NCBI GenBank assembly: GCA_949451605.1
Contig: CASTSB010000007.1
Coordinates: 1-64,000 of the forward strand
DNA: 64,000 nt
Source: an uncultured Bacilli bacterium
Lineage (GTDB): Bacteria; Bacillota_I; Bacilli_A; RF39; UBA660
Reading direction: 5' to 3'
In this document: piece after piece, positions 52,445-61,022 of the stretch
How positions within the stretch are numbered: position 1 is the stretch's first letter
Layout: each line of letters starts with the position of its first letter
Position numbers and translations under genes: made by a program
The notes under the pieces: model-generated
What the model was told of the DNA's origin: nothing
The model's database searches: none
Seen by the model: the letters and a program-made list of their open reading frames with translations, nothing else

Positions 52445-53309
52445 TGCTTTCCCATCTTCCATAAATACCACAAGGTAATACTAAATCACTATCTTTAATT
52501 GGTATCCCAACTTCTCCACATGATAATTTTCCAACATATTTAGAGTTAACAGTTAAATTCAAAATATTTTTTAAAACATGAGAAGAAAGACCTGTTGTAT
52601 AAGAATTAATTAAAAAGAATAAAGGATTATCAGATAATATTTGAGAGCAAATTGAAACTAAATAATTCAAATTTTTTTCAATGTCCCAAACTTCACCATT
52701 TGCACCTCTTCCATAACTAGGTGGATCCATAATAATAGCATCATATTTATTACCACGTCTAATTTCTCTTTGCACAAATTTTACAACATCATCAACAATA
52801 TATCTTATTTTATCTCCTTGATAACCACTATCGTTAACATTTTCTTTACACCAGTCCACCATACCACGAGAAGAATCTACATGAGTAACACTTGCTCCTG
52901 CAGACAAACACACAACAGTAGCACCACCAGTATAAGCAAATAAGTTTAATACTTTAATACTTCTTTTACTATTCTTTATTTTATTAATCATAAAATCCCA
53001 ATTTACAGCCTGTTCAGGAAAAAGACCAGTATGTTTAAATCCCATTTGCTTTATATTAAAAGTCAAATTATCATACTTTATTTTCCAAGATGCAGGTGTT
53101 GATTTAATATTCTCCCAAGCTCCTCCACCTTTATTACTTCTGTGATATACAGCATTTACTTTATCTTTATATTTATCAAGTAAATTACCATTATCCCAAA
53201 CAATTTGAGGATCTGGTCTAAGTAAATAAATATCTCCCCATCTTTCAAACTTTTCACCACATGATGCATCTATAAGTTCATAATCTTTCCATTTATCTGC
53301 TAATAACAT
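52437..53309 (-). CDS. class I SAM-dependent RNA methyltransferase (RlmI/K-like)
   Basis: 290 residues. SAM-binding motif 'VLNLFAYTGGATVVCLSAGA', acidic loop 'VTHVDSSRGMVDWCKEN' and catalytic motif IV 'IIMDPPSYGRGANG', as in the RlmI/RlmK rRNA m5C/m7G enzymes, but without the N-terminal PUA domain. Coupled to the pseudouridine synthase. RNA substrate inferred. ATG follows AGGAGTG. Confidence 0.88.
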   Translation of the reverse strand: MLLADKWKDYELIDASCGEKFERWGDIYLLRPDPQIVWDNGNLLDKYKDKVNAVYHRSNKGGGAWENIKSTPASWKIKYDNLTFNIKQMGFKHTGLFPEQAVNWDFMINKIKNSKRSIKVLNLFAYTGGATVVCLSAGASVTHVDSSRGMVDWCKENVNDSGYQGDKIRYIVDDVVKFVQREIRRGNKYDAIIMDPPSYGRGANGEVWDIEKNLNYLVSICSQILSDNPLFFLINSYTTGLSSHVLKNILNLTVNSKYVGKLSCGEVGIPIKDSDLVLPCGIYGRWESNE

Positions 53310-53319
53310 AACTTCACTC

Positions 53320-54150
53320 CTATATTTTATTTTTCTTTTTTGTTTTACCTATTTCTTTATTAATAACTTTAATTGATAGCAAAGAATATTCTTTAAGTTG
53401 AGAAAGCAATTGATTACTAGACTTTAAATCTAGTACTTTAGACATTTTATTAATATGATAAGTTATTTCTTCTTCACCTACATTATTATTAAAAGATTTC
53501 TTTACTAATTCATAATTTTCATAAACAATATCAAAAACTCTATCTATTTCTTGTTCACTACAATTCTTACAAAGATCGAGTATTTTTAATTGATATGCTA
53601 TAAAACTATTTCTAACTAATAAATCACTTCTTTGATATTTAGATTCAAAAGTCTCATTACCATTTAATTCTTTATCAAAAAGAAAAATTTCAAAGTCATC
53701 AACTATTTCTCCAAAAATCTCGAATTTATTACCTAATACATATGAACTTAATAACGATTCATTTATTTTATTTCTATCATCAACATAAGTAAAATTTACA
53801 TTATATAACTTTTCTCTAGATGAATTAATACTTAATTCTTTATAGTTTGAATAAATCTTTTCGTACATTTTTCTATAATTCAACTCGTTCTCTCTAGATG
53901 CACTTTCTCTTCTTCTAAAAGTTTTTTTCCAATAATCACACATTTCAAAATCAAAAGCAGTAGGAAAAATCAAAAGCATTAGAGCTTTTTTTTGTTTATC
54001 ATATTTATTTTTTGCATCTCTTGTAGCTGCATTCAACTCAACTTGATCATTATTCAAATCTAGTAATTTAAAATAAGCCTTTGAAAACTCTTCTAGCTTA
54101 ACAAAATTATCTCTGCCAATTACCTCATCTATCAAATTCATATATAGCAT
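53320..54150 (-). CDS. helical cytoplasmic protein, unknown
   Basis: About 276 residues from ATG 54150, after AGAGGTGAG. Rich in charged helices ('LNAATRDAKNKYDKQKKALM', 'KTFRRRESASRENELNYRKM'). No signal, no metal or nucleotide motif. It precedes the methyltransferase by 10 bases, so it is part of that operon. Not recognised. Confidence 0.6.
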   Translation of the reverse strand: MLYMNLIDEVIGRDNFVKLEEFSKAYFKLLDLNNDQVELNAATRDAKNKYDKQKKALMLLIFPTAFDFEMCDYWKKTFRRRESASRENELNYRKMYEKIYSNYKELSINSSREKLYNVNFTYVDDRNKINESLLSSYVLGNKFEIFGEIVDDFEIFLFDKELNGNETFESKYQRSDLLVRNSFIAYQLKILDLCKNCSEQEIDRVFDIVYENYELVKKSFNNNVGEEEITYHINKMSKVLDLKSSNQLLSQLKEYSLLSIKVINKEIGKTKKKNKI

Positions 54151-54254
54151 AAAGCTCACCTCTTTTAGCAGTTGTATTATATCATTAAATAAGTAAAAGA
54201 AAAAGCATTTAAGTAAAGAGCCTGTTTTTTTATCTTAAACTTCTGCAATTATAT

Positions 54255-54297
54255 TAAAAAGGTGAAGCTGTGTATTTCACATTTTCACCTATAAATT
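54255..54297 (-). terminator. intrinsic terminator
   Basis: AGGTGAA/TTCACCT hairpin followed by T-run on the minus strand, downstream of the 54.3-kb lipoprotein gene. Confidence 0.75.
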
Positions 54298-54308
54298 TAA
54301 AAATATTA

Positions 54309-55133
54309 TCAATTATTAACAGTAAATATTTTTGAATAAGTACTAAGAAGAGAAGAACCATTATATGCTAATATTCTTTTATAACTATCGGTTAATCCTC
54401 TATCTATATCCATTTTATACTTACAGCTTACATCTGCATATTTATAACACTCTTCACTATTTTCAATTAACATTCTAAAAAAAGTAGTTTCAGTTTTAAT
54501 AAAAGTTGTACTACTTGATCCATTATAATTAAAATCAACTATTCGTCCACCATAATCCTCACTACTATATATTTTAATAACACTATCTAAATTATAATTT
54601 TGATTATTTTTACTTATATTAAATTGATAAACATTACCATCAGTTTTTAATACATAATATATTCCACTCTTAGAATTAACACAAATTGCTTTTAAAATAG
54701 AGCTCTCACCTAGTAAAATTTTATACAAATTATATTCATCATCAGTCTGAGGAACTTCTGCATATAAAGGTATTCCTTCAGAAGCATTTAAATAATAAAA
54801 CTTATTATCAACACCCTTCACAATATTTGCTCCATAAACTGCAGACACTTTAACAGGAATGTCAGCTTTTCTACAGTTCATATTATTAGAATAAAGTTTA
54901 CTAAGACTTGTCTCAAATAAATTACCATTTTCTGTTATTAAATATGTTCCAGCATAAAATTTAACAGGATCTAAAACTTGATCTTTAGAAAATAGCGTAT
55001 CACACTTAAACTTACTACTTGCTAAAGTAAAACCACTATGCCTAATACTCCTTGTAGTAGATGCATATTTATAACTACATCCACAACAAATTAAAACAAA
55101 TAAAAAAAGTACTATATATTTTATTTTTTTCAT
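54309..55133 (-). CDS. lipoprotein, unknown (beta-propeller-like repeats)
   Basis: About 274 residues from ATG 55133, after AGGTGG. Lipobox 'LICCGC' near residue 20. The external part repeats beta segments ('YLITENGNLFETSLSKLY', 'FYYLNASEGIPLY', 'YYVLKTDGNVYQFNIS'), suggesting a small beta-propeller. Several Cys may form disulfides. Surface-attached. Not recognised. Confidence 0.6.
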   Translation of the reverse strand: MKKIKYIVLFLFVLICCGCSYKYASTTRSIRHSGFTLASSKFKCDTLFSKDQVLDPVKFYAGTYLITENGNLFETSLSKLYSNNMNCRKADIPVKVSAVYGANIVKGVDNKFYYLNASEGIPLYAEVPQTDDEYNLYKILLGESSILKAICVNSKSGIYYVLKTDGNVYQFNISKNNQNYNLDSVIKIYSSEDYGGRIVDFNYNGSSSTTFIKTETTFFRMLIENSEECYKYADVSCKYKMDIDRGLTDSYKRILAYNGSSLLSTYSKIFTVNN

Positions 55134-55220
55134 AAAACCACCTATATTATAAATAAAATATATCATACTTTAATTAAATTTTAAAGAAGTTCTTCAAGGT
55201 ATTATAAATCTCTAATACCT

Positions 55221-56024
55221 CTAAATTATCTTCACCAACATATTTACTAAGTACTGATTCAATACTTCCTGTTGAATTTTTTTACCCAATTGCTTCTTCA
55301 AATCTTTTGTAACTATTTCAATACTTTCTATATCACTAATAAATTTACTTGATTCAATCTGCATAATTCCTAAACATCTTTTCTTAGAATCAATCTTAAA
55401 TAAAATATTATCTAATTTTCTTTGAAAAGAATTTCTTTTACTATTGTGATAAATCATTAAGGAATAAACTGCAAGTTCTAGCCTCATATCACTTATATTG
55501 ATATCATCTAAGTAGATTTTTCTAAGCTTAGTATACATAGTAATTATGTTATCTCTTCCTAAATATTTAGAAGTATTATAACTCTTTTTCAAAACATCAT
55601 TTTCTACTATAAACTTATACATAAATACAATTAATAACGTCCATATAATAAGTCGCAAATCCTCGCCACTTAAAAAGACTTCTTCTACTCTATTAATATA
55701 AAGATTATTTATAAAATAAGAAATAAATATTAAGAAAAGATAATAAAGTGTATTTTTATCATTCTTATTAAAAAAATCAACCTCTTGAATATAAGTACTA
55801 AAAATAAAATCAAATATAAATAAAAATATATTTATTATAAAAATATTAGAAACAACCTCATTAATCCCATAACTAGAAAAAATAGAAGCATAAATTATCA
55901 ATAAAAAAATAGAAAATATCCCATTATATAATCTACTTATTTTATACTTGTTTCTTAAAAGAAATAATATAAAAAATGAAAGAAAACCTAAAAAGATATA
56001 AGTAATAAAACATAATAGATTCAT
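55221..56024 (-). CDS. multi-pass membrane protein, unknown
   Basis: 267 residues, about five or six hydrophobic segments in residues 1-150, then a cytoplasmic helical end. No transporter motif recognised. Ribosome site GAGGTGA. Lies upstream of the lipoprotein gene in the same direction. Confidence 0.55.
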   Translation of the reverse strand: MNLLCFITYIFLGFLSFFILFLLRNKYKISRLYNGIFSIFLLIIYASIFSSYGINEVVSNIFIINIFLFIFDFIFSTYIQEVDFFNKNDKNTLYYLFLIFISYFINNLYINRVEEVFLSGEDLRLIIWTLLIVFMYKFIVENDVLKKSYNTSKYLGRDNIITMYTKLRKIYLDDINISDMRLELAVYSLMIYHNSKRNSFQRKLDNILFKIDSKKRCLGIMQIESSKFISDIESIEIVTKDLKKQLGKKIQQEVLNQYLVNMLVKII

Positions 56025-56083
56025 ATAATCACCTCTAAATGTCTTTTATTATAATCGTTTTAGTAATTTTTAACAATCATTAT

Positions 56084-56392
56084 TTAAAAATTATCTTTTG
56101 TATCTAATTGTTGTAATTTATTTTTTACTAAAAATACAACTTCCATAGAAGCATTTATTTTATTTAATACAATAAGTAAATCTTGAAGTTTTACCCTATC
56201 ACTAACATTATCTAAAACATCATTTGCTTCATTATAAAGATTAAAACCATCTACATTATTTACTGAAATAAAATTCTCTATATAATTTTTTATATCTTGT
56301 AAGATAAATTCTTTTAAAGGATATTCATCCATTAAACACATGCCATAATATCCACCAACCAAATATCTAAATTGATCTTTTAAAGTATTCAT
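56084..56392 (-). CDS. small acidic helical protein, unknown
   Basis: 102 residues, helical ('YPLKEFILQDIKNYIENF', 'LQDLLIVLNKINASMEVV'). No motif recognised. Ribosome site AGGTGA. Same direction as the flanking genes. Confidence 0.5.
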   Translation of the reverse strand: MNTLKDQFRYLVGGYYGMCLMDEYPLKEFILQDIKNYIENFISVNNVDGFNLYNEANDVLDNVSDRVKLQDLLIVLNKINASMEVVFLVKNKLQQLDTKDNF

Positions 56393-56434
56393 AAATTATC
56401 ACCTACCACTATAATATAAAATAAATCTTTATAA

Positions 56435-56468
56435 TAAACAAGGATATGTTATTTACTAACATATCCTC
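56435..56468 (-). terminator. hairpin at the end of the SipW-type gene
   Basis: GGATATGTTA/TAACATATCC overlapping the stop, followed by T-rich sequence on the minus strand. Confidence 0.6.
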
Positions 56469-57702
56469 TAATTTTTACAAGTCTTTCAATCCTATCTAAT
56501 TCAAATACATTTTTATTATCATAATTATTAGGAATTTTTTGCATAAAACTAATCAATAATTTTAATTGTTTTTTACCATAAGAATCGTCTTTTTTTATAC
56601 TTTTAAAATTATTATTTTTATCTATTAATATTTTATATTTCATTATTTTAAAAACACCATCAAAGAATTCTTCATCATTATATAGTATGACATAACAAAG
56701 TATTTTCAAAAAGAAATATATTGGCATTTCATATAATCTATTTCTTAAATTGTCATATAATCCTACCTTATCTAGATCGTAATCATAAATTTCTTTAAAT
56801 GTCGGATGTTTTACTTGTTCTTCCAAATTATCATTATCAGAAATATTAACAATATTAACTAAAGTATAAACATATTTATATTTTTCCAGCCACTTTTTAT
56901 TAATCTTCGTTGTTTTTAAAGAATCATTCTTTACTCTTAATAAATTAACAATAAGTTCAATTAATTCCTTTTCTCTATCTTTTCTAGAATTATTTTCTTT
57001 AATTACAATTCGATTACTTTCAACATCTATTACTTCTTCACCTATAACTTCTAGTTCTTCTTCATATGCAACTTCTTCCTGAGACTTTTTCATTTTTTCA
57101 ATATCTTCCATTGGAATTGAAACAGTAAGACCAGTTGACTTTTCTTCTCCCTTTTTTTTAGGACTACTAAAAACATCTTCTGGTAAGACATCATAATGCC
57201 TTATGTTATTATTATCAATAACTTCTTCATCTAATAAATACTTTTTTATAAATTTATCAAAATTAATTAACAATAAAAATATAATAACAATAAATATTGC
57301 GGCGATAAGTTTAAATAAAAAACTAGGAGAAAAAATAAATATAACCTTTCCAATTACTGATTCCAATTTTACAGCATCATCTTGTGTATTATTCGCATCA
57401 CCTTGAGTAATAATTTCATTACCCTTTTTACTTATAAGTCTGTGAGTAACAACTTCTCCTCTTTTATCTACAAAAGAAACAACCTCATTCTCATTAACAT
57501 CCTTTGTAACTTTTACAATAATAAAATCATTAACTTCAATTGTTCCTGTCATACTTGCAGTTTTAACTTTAAAAAAGCTATATCCAAAAACATTAGTATA
57601 TTTATTACCAAGTATTTGAGTTGATACAAATGTATATAAAGTTAATGAAACAATAACTGTAAGTAAACTATAACCAATAACTTTTAAAATCTTCTTAATC
57701 AT
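56449..57702 (-). CDS. SipW/ER-type signal peptidase I with large C-terminal extension
   Basis: 417 residues; typical SipW is about 190. The peptidase part is N-terminal: one membrane anchor, nucleophile Ser50 in 'KTASMTGTIEVNDF', His87 in 'VVTHRLISKK' (His in place of the bacterial Lys, as in ER-type enzymes) and Asp102 in 'TQGDANN', then a second membrane segment (about 125-145). Residues 150-417 are a cytoplasmic acidic/helical extension without recognised domain. SipW enzymes process TasA/CalY-type proteins, such as the one at 17.3 kb. ATG follows GAGGTA. Confidence 0.85.
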   Translation of the reverse strand: MIKKILKVIGYSLLTVIVSLTLYTFVSTQILGNKYTNVFGYSFFKVKTASMTGTIEVNDFIIVKVTKDVNENEVVSFVDKRGEVVTHRLISKKGNEIITQGDANNTQDDAVKLESVIGKVIFIFSPSFLFKLIAAIFIVIIFLLLINFDKFIKKYLLDEEVIDNNNIRHYDVLPEDVFSSPKKKGEEKSTGLTVSIPMEDIEKMKKSQEEVAYEEELEVIGEEVIDVESNRIVIKENNSRKDREKELIELIVNLLRVKNDSLKTTKINKKWLEKYKYVYTLVNIVNISDNDNLEEQVKHPTFKEIYDYDLDKVGLYDNLRNRLYEMPIYFFLKILCYVILYNDEEFFDGVFKIMKYKILIDKNNNFKSIKKDDSYGKKQLKLLISFMQKIPNNYDNKNVFELDRIERLVKIRGYVSK

Positions 57703-57730
57703 ACTAATACCTCTATTTATCCTATATCAA

Positions 57731-57739
57731 ATTATATCA
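57731..57739 (-). promoter_or_regulatory. extended -10 promoter element for the SipW-type gene
   Basis: TGATATAAT on the minus strand, an extended -10 (TGnTATAAT). Its TGA is the stop codon of the upstream hypermodification-family gene. No clear -35 is seen. Confidence 0.5.
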
Positions 57740-58684
57740 TAATTTCCATTTAGGTGGGTATATATATTCAATAGTTTTATTTTTTGAAACATATTTTTTC
57801 TTAATCTTAGTTCTATTAGATTTCAGATTTGGAATTTTTTCTCGACAATATTTATCTAATTCACAAAATATATTTTGACAATCAATTAGCTGTAATTTTC
57901 GATTTGGTAGACCAAAAAACTTAAGATTTAATCTTTCAAATTCACTATCTTGATGTTTATACATATACATTATAATTTCTTCATAAGAATAATTACCTCT
58001 ACTTATAAAACACTTATCTATTCCCCTTTTTGATCCAGGACCAACAACACAAAATTCATCTTCAGAGAAATTAACCACTTCACTATAGTTAATATCAGTA
58101 ATTAATTGATAAGCCATAAAGTCTCCAATTAAGGGATAAGACTTTATTATATTAAAAGCTTCTTTCATACTTTTACTATTAACAATAGAATAATCAATAT
58201 TATCTTCTATAAACATTTTATAAAGTAGTGCCAAATGATTATCATGCTTTCTATCATAACCAAATGCCTTGGTTGCACAAGAAATATAAGCATCATTATA
58301 AATTTTAATATTATGAGTAATCGCATTATTTAATAATTTAGAACATTTTCTAAAGTCAAAACTTTCTAATGTAATATCTCCAAATTCTAAGGTAATTAAT
58401 TCCCAAGTAGATTCTTTATTAAATAACTTAAAAAGTATAATTCTAAAAATCATATCGCGATCACTATATTTTCTTCCATTATAAATAACATTTCTCAAAA
58501 GATATTGACTTACTCTATCATTAACTCTATAAGAATTGCAAAATTTATAGTTTTGCAATATTTCGTCTTTAGTCCAAGGAGCAGGTAATCCACTCTTCTT
58601 CTTATTAAATATATTTTGTCTTTCACACGCAAAATACCAATATAAATCGTAAATATTTTCTCTTTTTATTAATTCTTTCTTCAT
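57737..58684 (-). CDS. HMUDK/ADDT family protein (phage thymine-hypermodification family)
   Basis: 315 residues matching the family annotated as 5-hmdU DNA kinase helical domain / alpha-glutamyl-putrescinyl-thymine pyrophosphorylase. Visible blocks: 'YWYFACERQNIFNKKKSGLP' then PWTKDEIL, 'NSYRVNDRVSQYLLRNVIY', 'FRIILFKLFNKESTWELI', 'MAYQLITDINYSEVVNFSED', 'VVGPGSKRGIDKCF' and 'LIDCQNIFCELDKYCRE'. In phages such proteins help make hypermodified thymines. The fold is helical, related to DNA glycosylases. Stops at TGA, unlike almost all other genes here. ATG follows AAAGGAG. Family is firm; role in this cell is unknown. Confidence 0.85.
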   Translation of the reverse strand: MKKELIKRENIYDLYWYFACERQNIFNKKKSGLPAPWTKDEILQNYKFCNSYRVNDRVSQYLLRNVIYNGRKYSDRDMIFRIILFKLFNKESTWELITLEFGDITLESFDFRKCSKLLNNAITHNIKIYNDAYISCATKAFGYDRKHDNHLALLYKMFIEDNIDYSIVNSKSMKEAFNIIKSYPLIGDFMAYQLITDINYSEVVNFSEDEFCVVGPGSKRGIDKCFISRGNYSYEEIIMYMYKHQDSEFERLNLKFFGLPNRKLQLIDCQNIFCELDKYCREKIPNLKSNRTKIKKKYVSKNKTIEYIYPPKWKL

Positions 58685-58752
58685 AATTATTCTCCTTTAA
58701 AAAAATTATTTTCAAAAATCTAATAAAAAGTCAAACATTTTTATAAAAATAA

Positions 58753-58783
58753 ACAAAAAGAAAAAGGATAATAAATTATCCTA
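58753..58783 (-). terminator. intrinsic terminator
   Basis: GGATAATT/AATTATCC hairpin followed by T-run on the minus strand, after the 58.8-kb anchored protein gene. Confidence 0.8.
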
Positions 58784-59566
58784 TCTTCCTTGAGCTTTTG
58801 AAACTTCTGATGATAAGTCATAAAAACTTCCATCTTTTTTAGCAGCTATAGTAGTTACTCCACCGCCACCCATAGATGTTGACATATTAGCAGTATAAAG
58901 TTTTATTACATCATTTACTCCTGCCGCAGTAGCTGAAACTGTAAAATCAGAGTTATTACTATAATTCATTACAAAATATAAATTTCCTTTAGTATCTGTT
59001 TTTCTAACAAACATAGGTGTAAATTGAACTGTTCCATCACTCATTATATAAAATAATGTTATACCCATAGCATCTTGTCCGATACCACCAACAAAAGTAT
59101 CTTTAATTTCTTTATTAAATCCAGTTATTTGATAAGTTTTAACTTCTGGAGCATAAGCAGATGCTGTAGATAAAGGACCAAACTTATTCCAATCTATTGT
59201 TAATGTAATACTTTTTTTATCAGTATTTATTTGCATTGCTAATCCATAGTTACCAGGAATATCAGATGGATCTGAGTAATTTGCACTACTATTTAAACAT
59301 TTAGTAAGATCAAGTGGTTTAACTACATCATCTTGAACATTACTGTTTCCTACTTTATCATCACTACTATTTTTATCTTTTTCCTTTTCTTTTTCTGATT
59401 CTTCATTTGGATTTTTTAAATTACTATCTCCAAATATTATCCCTTTGTCATAACAAATATAACCGGCCATCGCAATAATTATAATTACTAAAATAGTTAC
59501 TAATATTGCCATTCCTTTATTCTTTTTCTTTCCACTATTATCTTGAAAATTAAAATTATCTTCCAT
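58781..59566 (-). CDS. single-pass anchored protein with beta-rich external domain, unknown
   Basis: About 261 residues from ATG 59566, just after GGAGAGTG. Cytoplasmic basic start, membrane segment near 20-42, charged Lys/Glu/Asp linker ('EESEKEKEKDKNSSDD') and an external beta domain ('ITLTIDWNKFGPLSTASAYA', 'YFVMNYSNNSDFTVSATAAG'). Not recognised. Similar anchored architectures occur several times in the window. Confidence 0.6.
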   Translation of the reverse strand: MEDNFNFQDNSGKKKNKGMAILVTILVIIIIAMAGYICYDKGIIFGDSNLKNPNEESEKEKEKDKNSSDDKVGNSNVQDDVVKPLDLTKCLNSSANYSDPSDIPGNYGLAMQINTDKKSITLTIDWNKFGPLSTASAYAPEVKTYQITGFNKEIKDTFVGGIGQDAMGITLFYIMSDGTVQFTPMFVRKTDTKGNLYFVMNYSNNSDFTVSATAAGVNDVIKLYTANMSTSMGGGGVTTIAAKKDGSFYDLSSEVSKAQGR

Positions 59567-59654
59567 AAAACACACTCTCCTATCATCATAATAATAACCT
59601 ATTTAATAAGAAATTTAAAGATTATTGGAAAACTTCTTAATATTGACAGTAAAG

Positions 59655-60485
59655 CTATTTTTTCTTTTTAAAAAAGCCGAATGGATCATCAAAGCCATCA
59701 AATACTCCAAAAAAGTCAGCTATTTCAAATTCATCTTCTAAACCAACTTCAGTATTTTTAATATTTGTTCTTTGTTTAATAAAAGGCTTAAACGCAGCTT
59801 CCTTCTTACCAGTATAAAGACTATATTTTACAAGTGTAAACATACTATTAGCTTTTTCTTCAAAATTATCATAATCATCAAAAATACTACTTTTAATCTT
59901 TTCAATAATATATGGTTTATCCTCACTCGCAATCATACCAGGTTCTTTTTGACGTAGTTTTATTTCTGATAGCTTTTTATCAGTTTTCATTTTTGTATTA
60001 TCATTAAAATATTCATAAACAATATTACCTACTAAAATATTGTAGACAGTATTTTTAATTTCTTTATCCATTCCATATTTCAATTCAACAAAAGCATCAT
60101 ACTTATAATTGCTTTTCTTTGCTTTTTCAATTTCATCTTTATAAAAGTTTTTTAATACATATATTTCCATAGATGATAAAAACAAACTTTTGCTTTCTAA
60201 CTTTTTAATTTCATCATCAAGGAATTGTTGATTATTATTACACATCTTAATTAACATTTCATATTCTAAATAAATATTTTGATTATCATTTTGTTTAGTT
60301 TTTATAATATCATTATAATAATTTTTATTTCCAAATCTTACTAATTCTTCTAAAACATAAATTTCATATAGATTAAGACTAGTAGGATTATTTATATAAT
60401 TATCTTCTTTTTGTTTTCTATACTCTTCATCATTCTTATATTTTTGCCATATTTCAAATATTTTTAATTGTTCTTCATCTGCCAT
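59655..60485 (-). CDS. charged helical cytoplasmic protein, unknown
   Basis: 276 residues, mostly helical and Lys/Glu-rich ('MADEEQLKIFEIWQKYKNDE', 'IYVLEELVRFGNKNYYND'). The C-terminus is a Phe/Asp/Gly-rich tail ('FGVFDGFDDPFGFFKKKK'). No motif recognised. Ribosome site AGGAGA. Confidence 0.55.
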   Translation of the reverse strand: MADEEQLKIFEIWQKYKNDEEYRKQKEDNYINNPTSLNLYEIYVLEELVRFGNKNYYNDIIKTKQNDNQNIYLEYEMLIKMCNNNQQFLDDEIKKLESKSLFLSSMEIYVLKNFYKDEIEKAKKSNYKYDAFVELKYGMDKEIKNTVYNILVGNIVYEYFNDNTKMKTDKKLSEIKLRQKEPGMIASEDKPYIIEKIKSSIFDDYDNFEEKANSMFTLVKYSLYTGKKEAAFKPFIKQRTNIKNTEVGLEDEFEIADFFGVFDGFDDPFGFFKKKK

Positions 60486-60517
60486 AATTATCTCCTATCT
60501 AACTAATACAATTATAA

Positions 60518-60545
60518 CACAAAAAAAGTTATCATTCAGATAACT
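60518..60545. terminator. hairpin near the left side of the toxin-antitoxin region
   Basis: AGTTATC/GATAACT hairpin followed by seven T on the minus strand, just upstream of the 276-residue gene. No minus-strand gene ends directly before it. Confidence 0.55.
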
Positions 60546-60660
60546 AATTATTATAATAATTTAAATAGTTTGCCACTTCTTCTAATAAAATAAAAACTTT
60601 TACTCAATTTATTAGTAAATTTTTTTTGTTCTTATTGTGGATAATGCGAATAATATAATA

Positions 60661-60890
60661 GGAACATTTAATAAGTTGGGTGGAGCCTATCTTCTATGAA
60701 GGGAGGCGATAATATGAACAAGAAGGATTTTCTAATTCTATCTTTAGTAATAATTATTTTCCTTTTATTATTTTTACTATTTATAGTTTTAATATAAAAG
60801 AAATCCACCTAACTCAGCAATGATTTAGGTGGATACCAACATAATTGGGCAACACTCAACATGCGATTATTGAATGTTCCTTTTTATTTT
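60661..60890 (+). ncRNA. predicted toxin mRNA with inhibitory structure, copy 1
   Basis: The segment encodes the 27-residue peptide (60714-60797). The 5' end GGAACATTTAATAA (60661-60674) can pair over 14 bp with TTATTGAATGTTCC (60867-60880). AGTTGGGTGG (60674-60683) can pair with CCACCTAACT (60805-60814). GCCTATCTTC/GAAGGGAGGC (60685-60707) buries the ribosome site GGGAGG in a stem. The 3' end is followed by a T-rich run. These are hallmarks of type I toxin mRNAs. The exact ends are inferred. Confidence 0.7.
60714..60797 (+). CDS. type I toxin-like hydrophobic peptide, copy 1
   Basis: 27 residues: MNKKD followed by a single uninterrupted hydrophobic helix (FLILSLVIIIFLLLFLLF) and IVLI, with TAA stop. 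Ribosome site GGGAGG lies 8 bases upstream but inside a stem. Small, charged at the N-terminus and otherwise membrane-spanning, it fits the membrane-damaging toxin class (Ldr/Ibs/TxpA/Fst-like layout), although I do not match it to a named family. An antisense RNA overlaps its 3' end. An identical peptide is encoded 362 bases downstream. Confidence 0.8.
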   Translation: MNKKDFLILSLVIIIFLLLFLLFIVLI

Positions 60891-60907
60891 ATGCAAGTTT
60901 CCTTGAC
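60795..60907 (-). ncRNA. predicted antitoxin antisense RNA, copy 1
   Basis: Transcribed from the promoter at 60942-60914 towards the toxin gene. About 110 nt, ending at a strong terminator ATCCACCTAA/TTAGGTGGAT (60834-60803) followed by a T-rich tail. It overlaps the 3' part of the toxin mRNA, including the strand that pairs with the 5' leader. Convergent overlap of this kind is the layout of TxpA/RatA and Fst-type modules. Confidence 0.7.
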
Positions 60908-60913
60908 AAATAC

Positions 60914-60942
60914 ATAATAACATATAAGTATAATAATATCAA
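60914..60942 (-). promoter_or_regulatory. promoter of antitoxin RNA, copy 1
   Basis: -35 TTGATA (60942-60937), a 17-bp spacer and -10 TATTAT (60919-60914) on the minus strand. Confidence 0.7.
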
Positions 60943-61022
60943 GTTAGCATATTTGCTTAAATATTTTAATTTAATTAATTCTCTTTTCGATTATATACTA
61001 TATAATTCGTAATATATTTATA

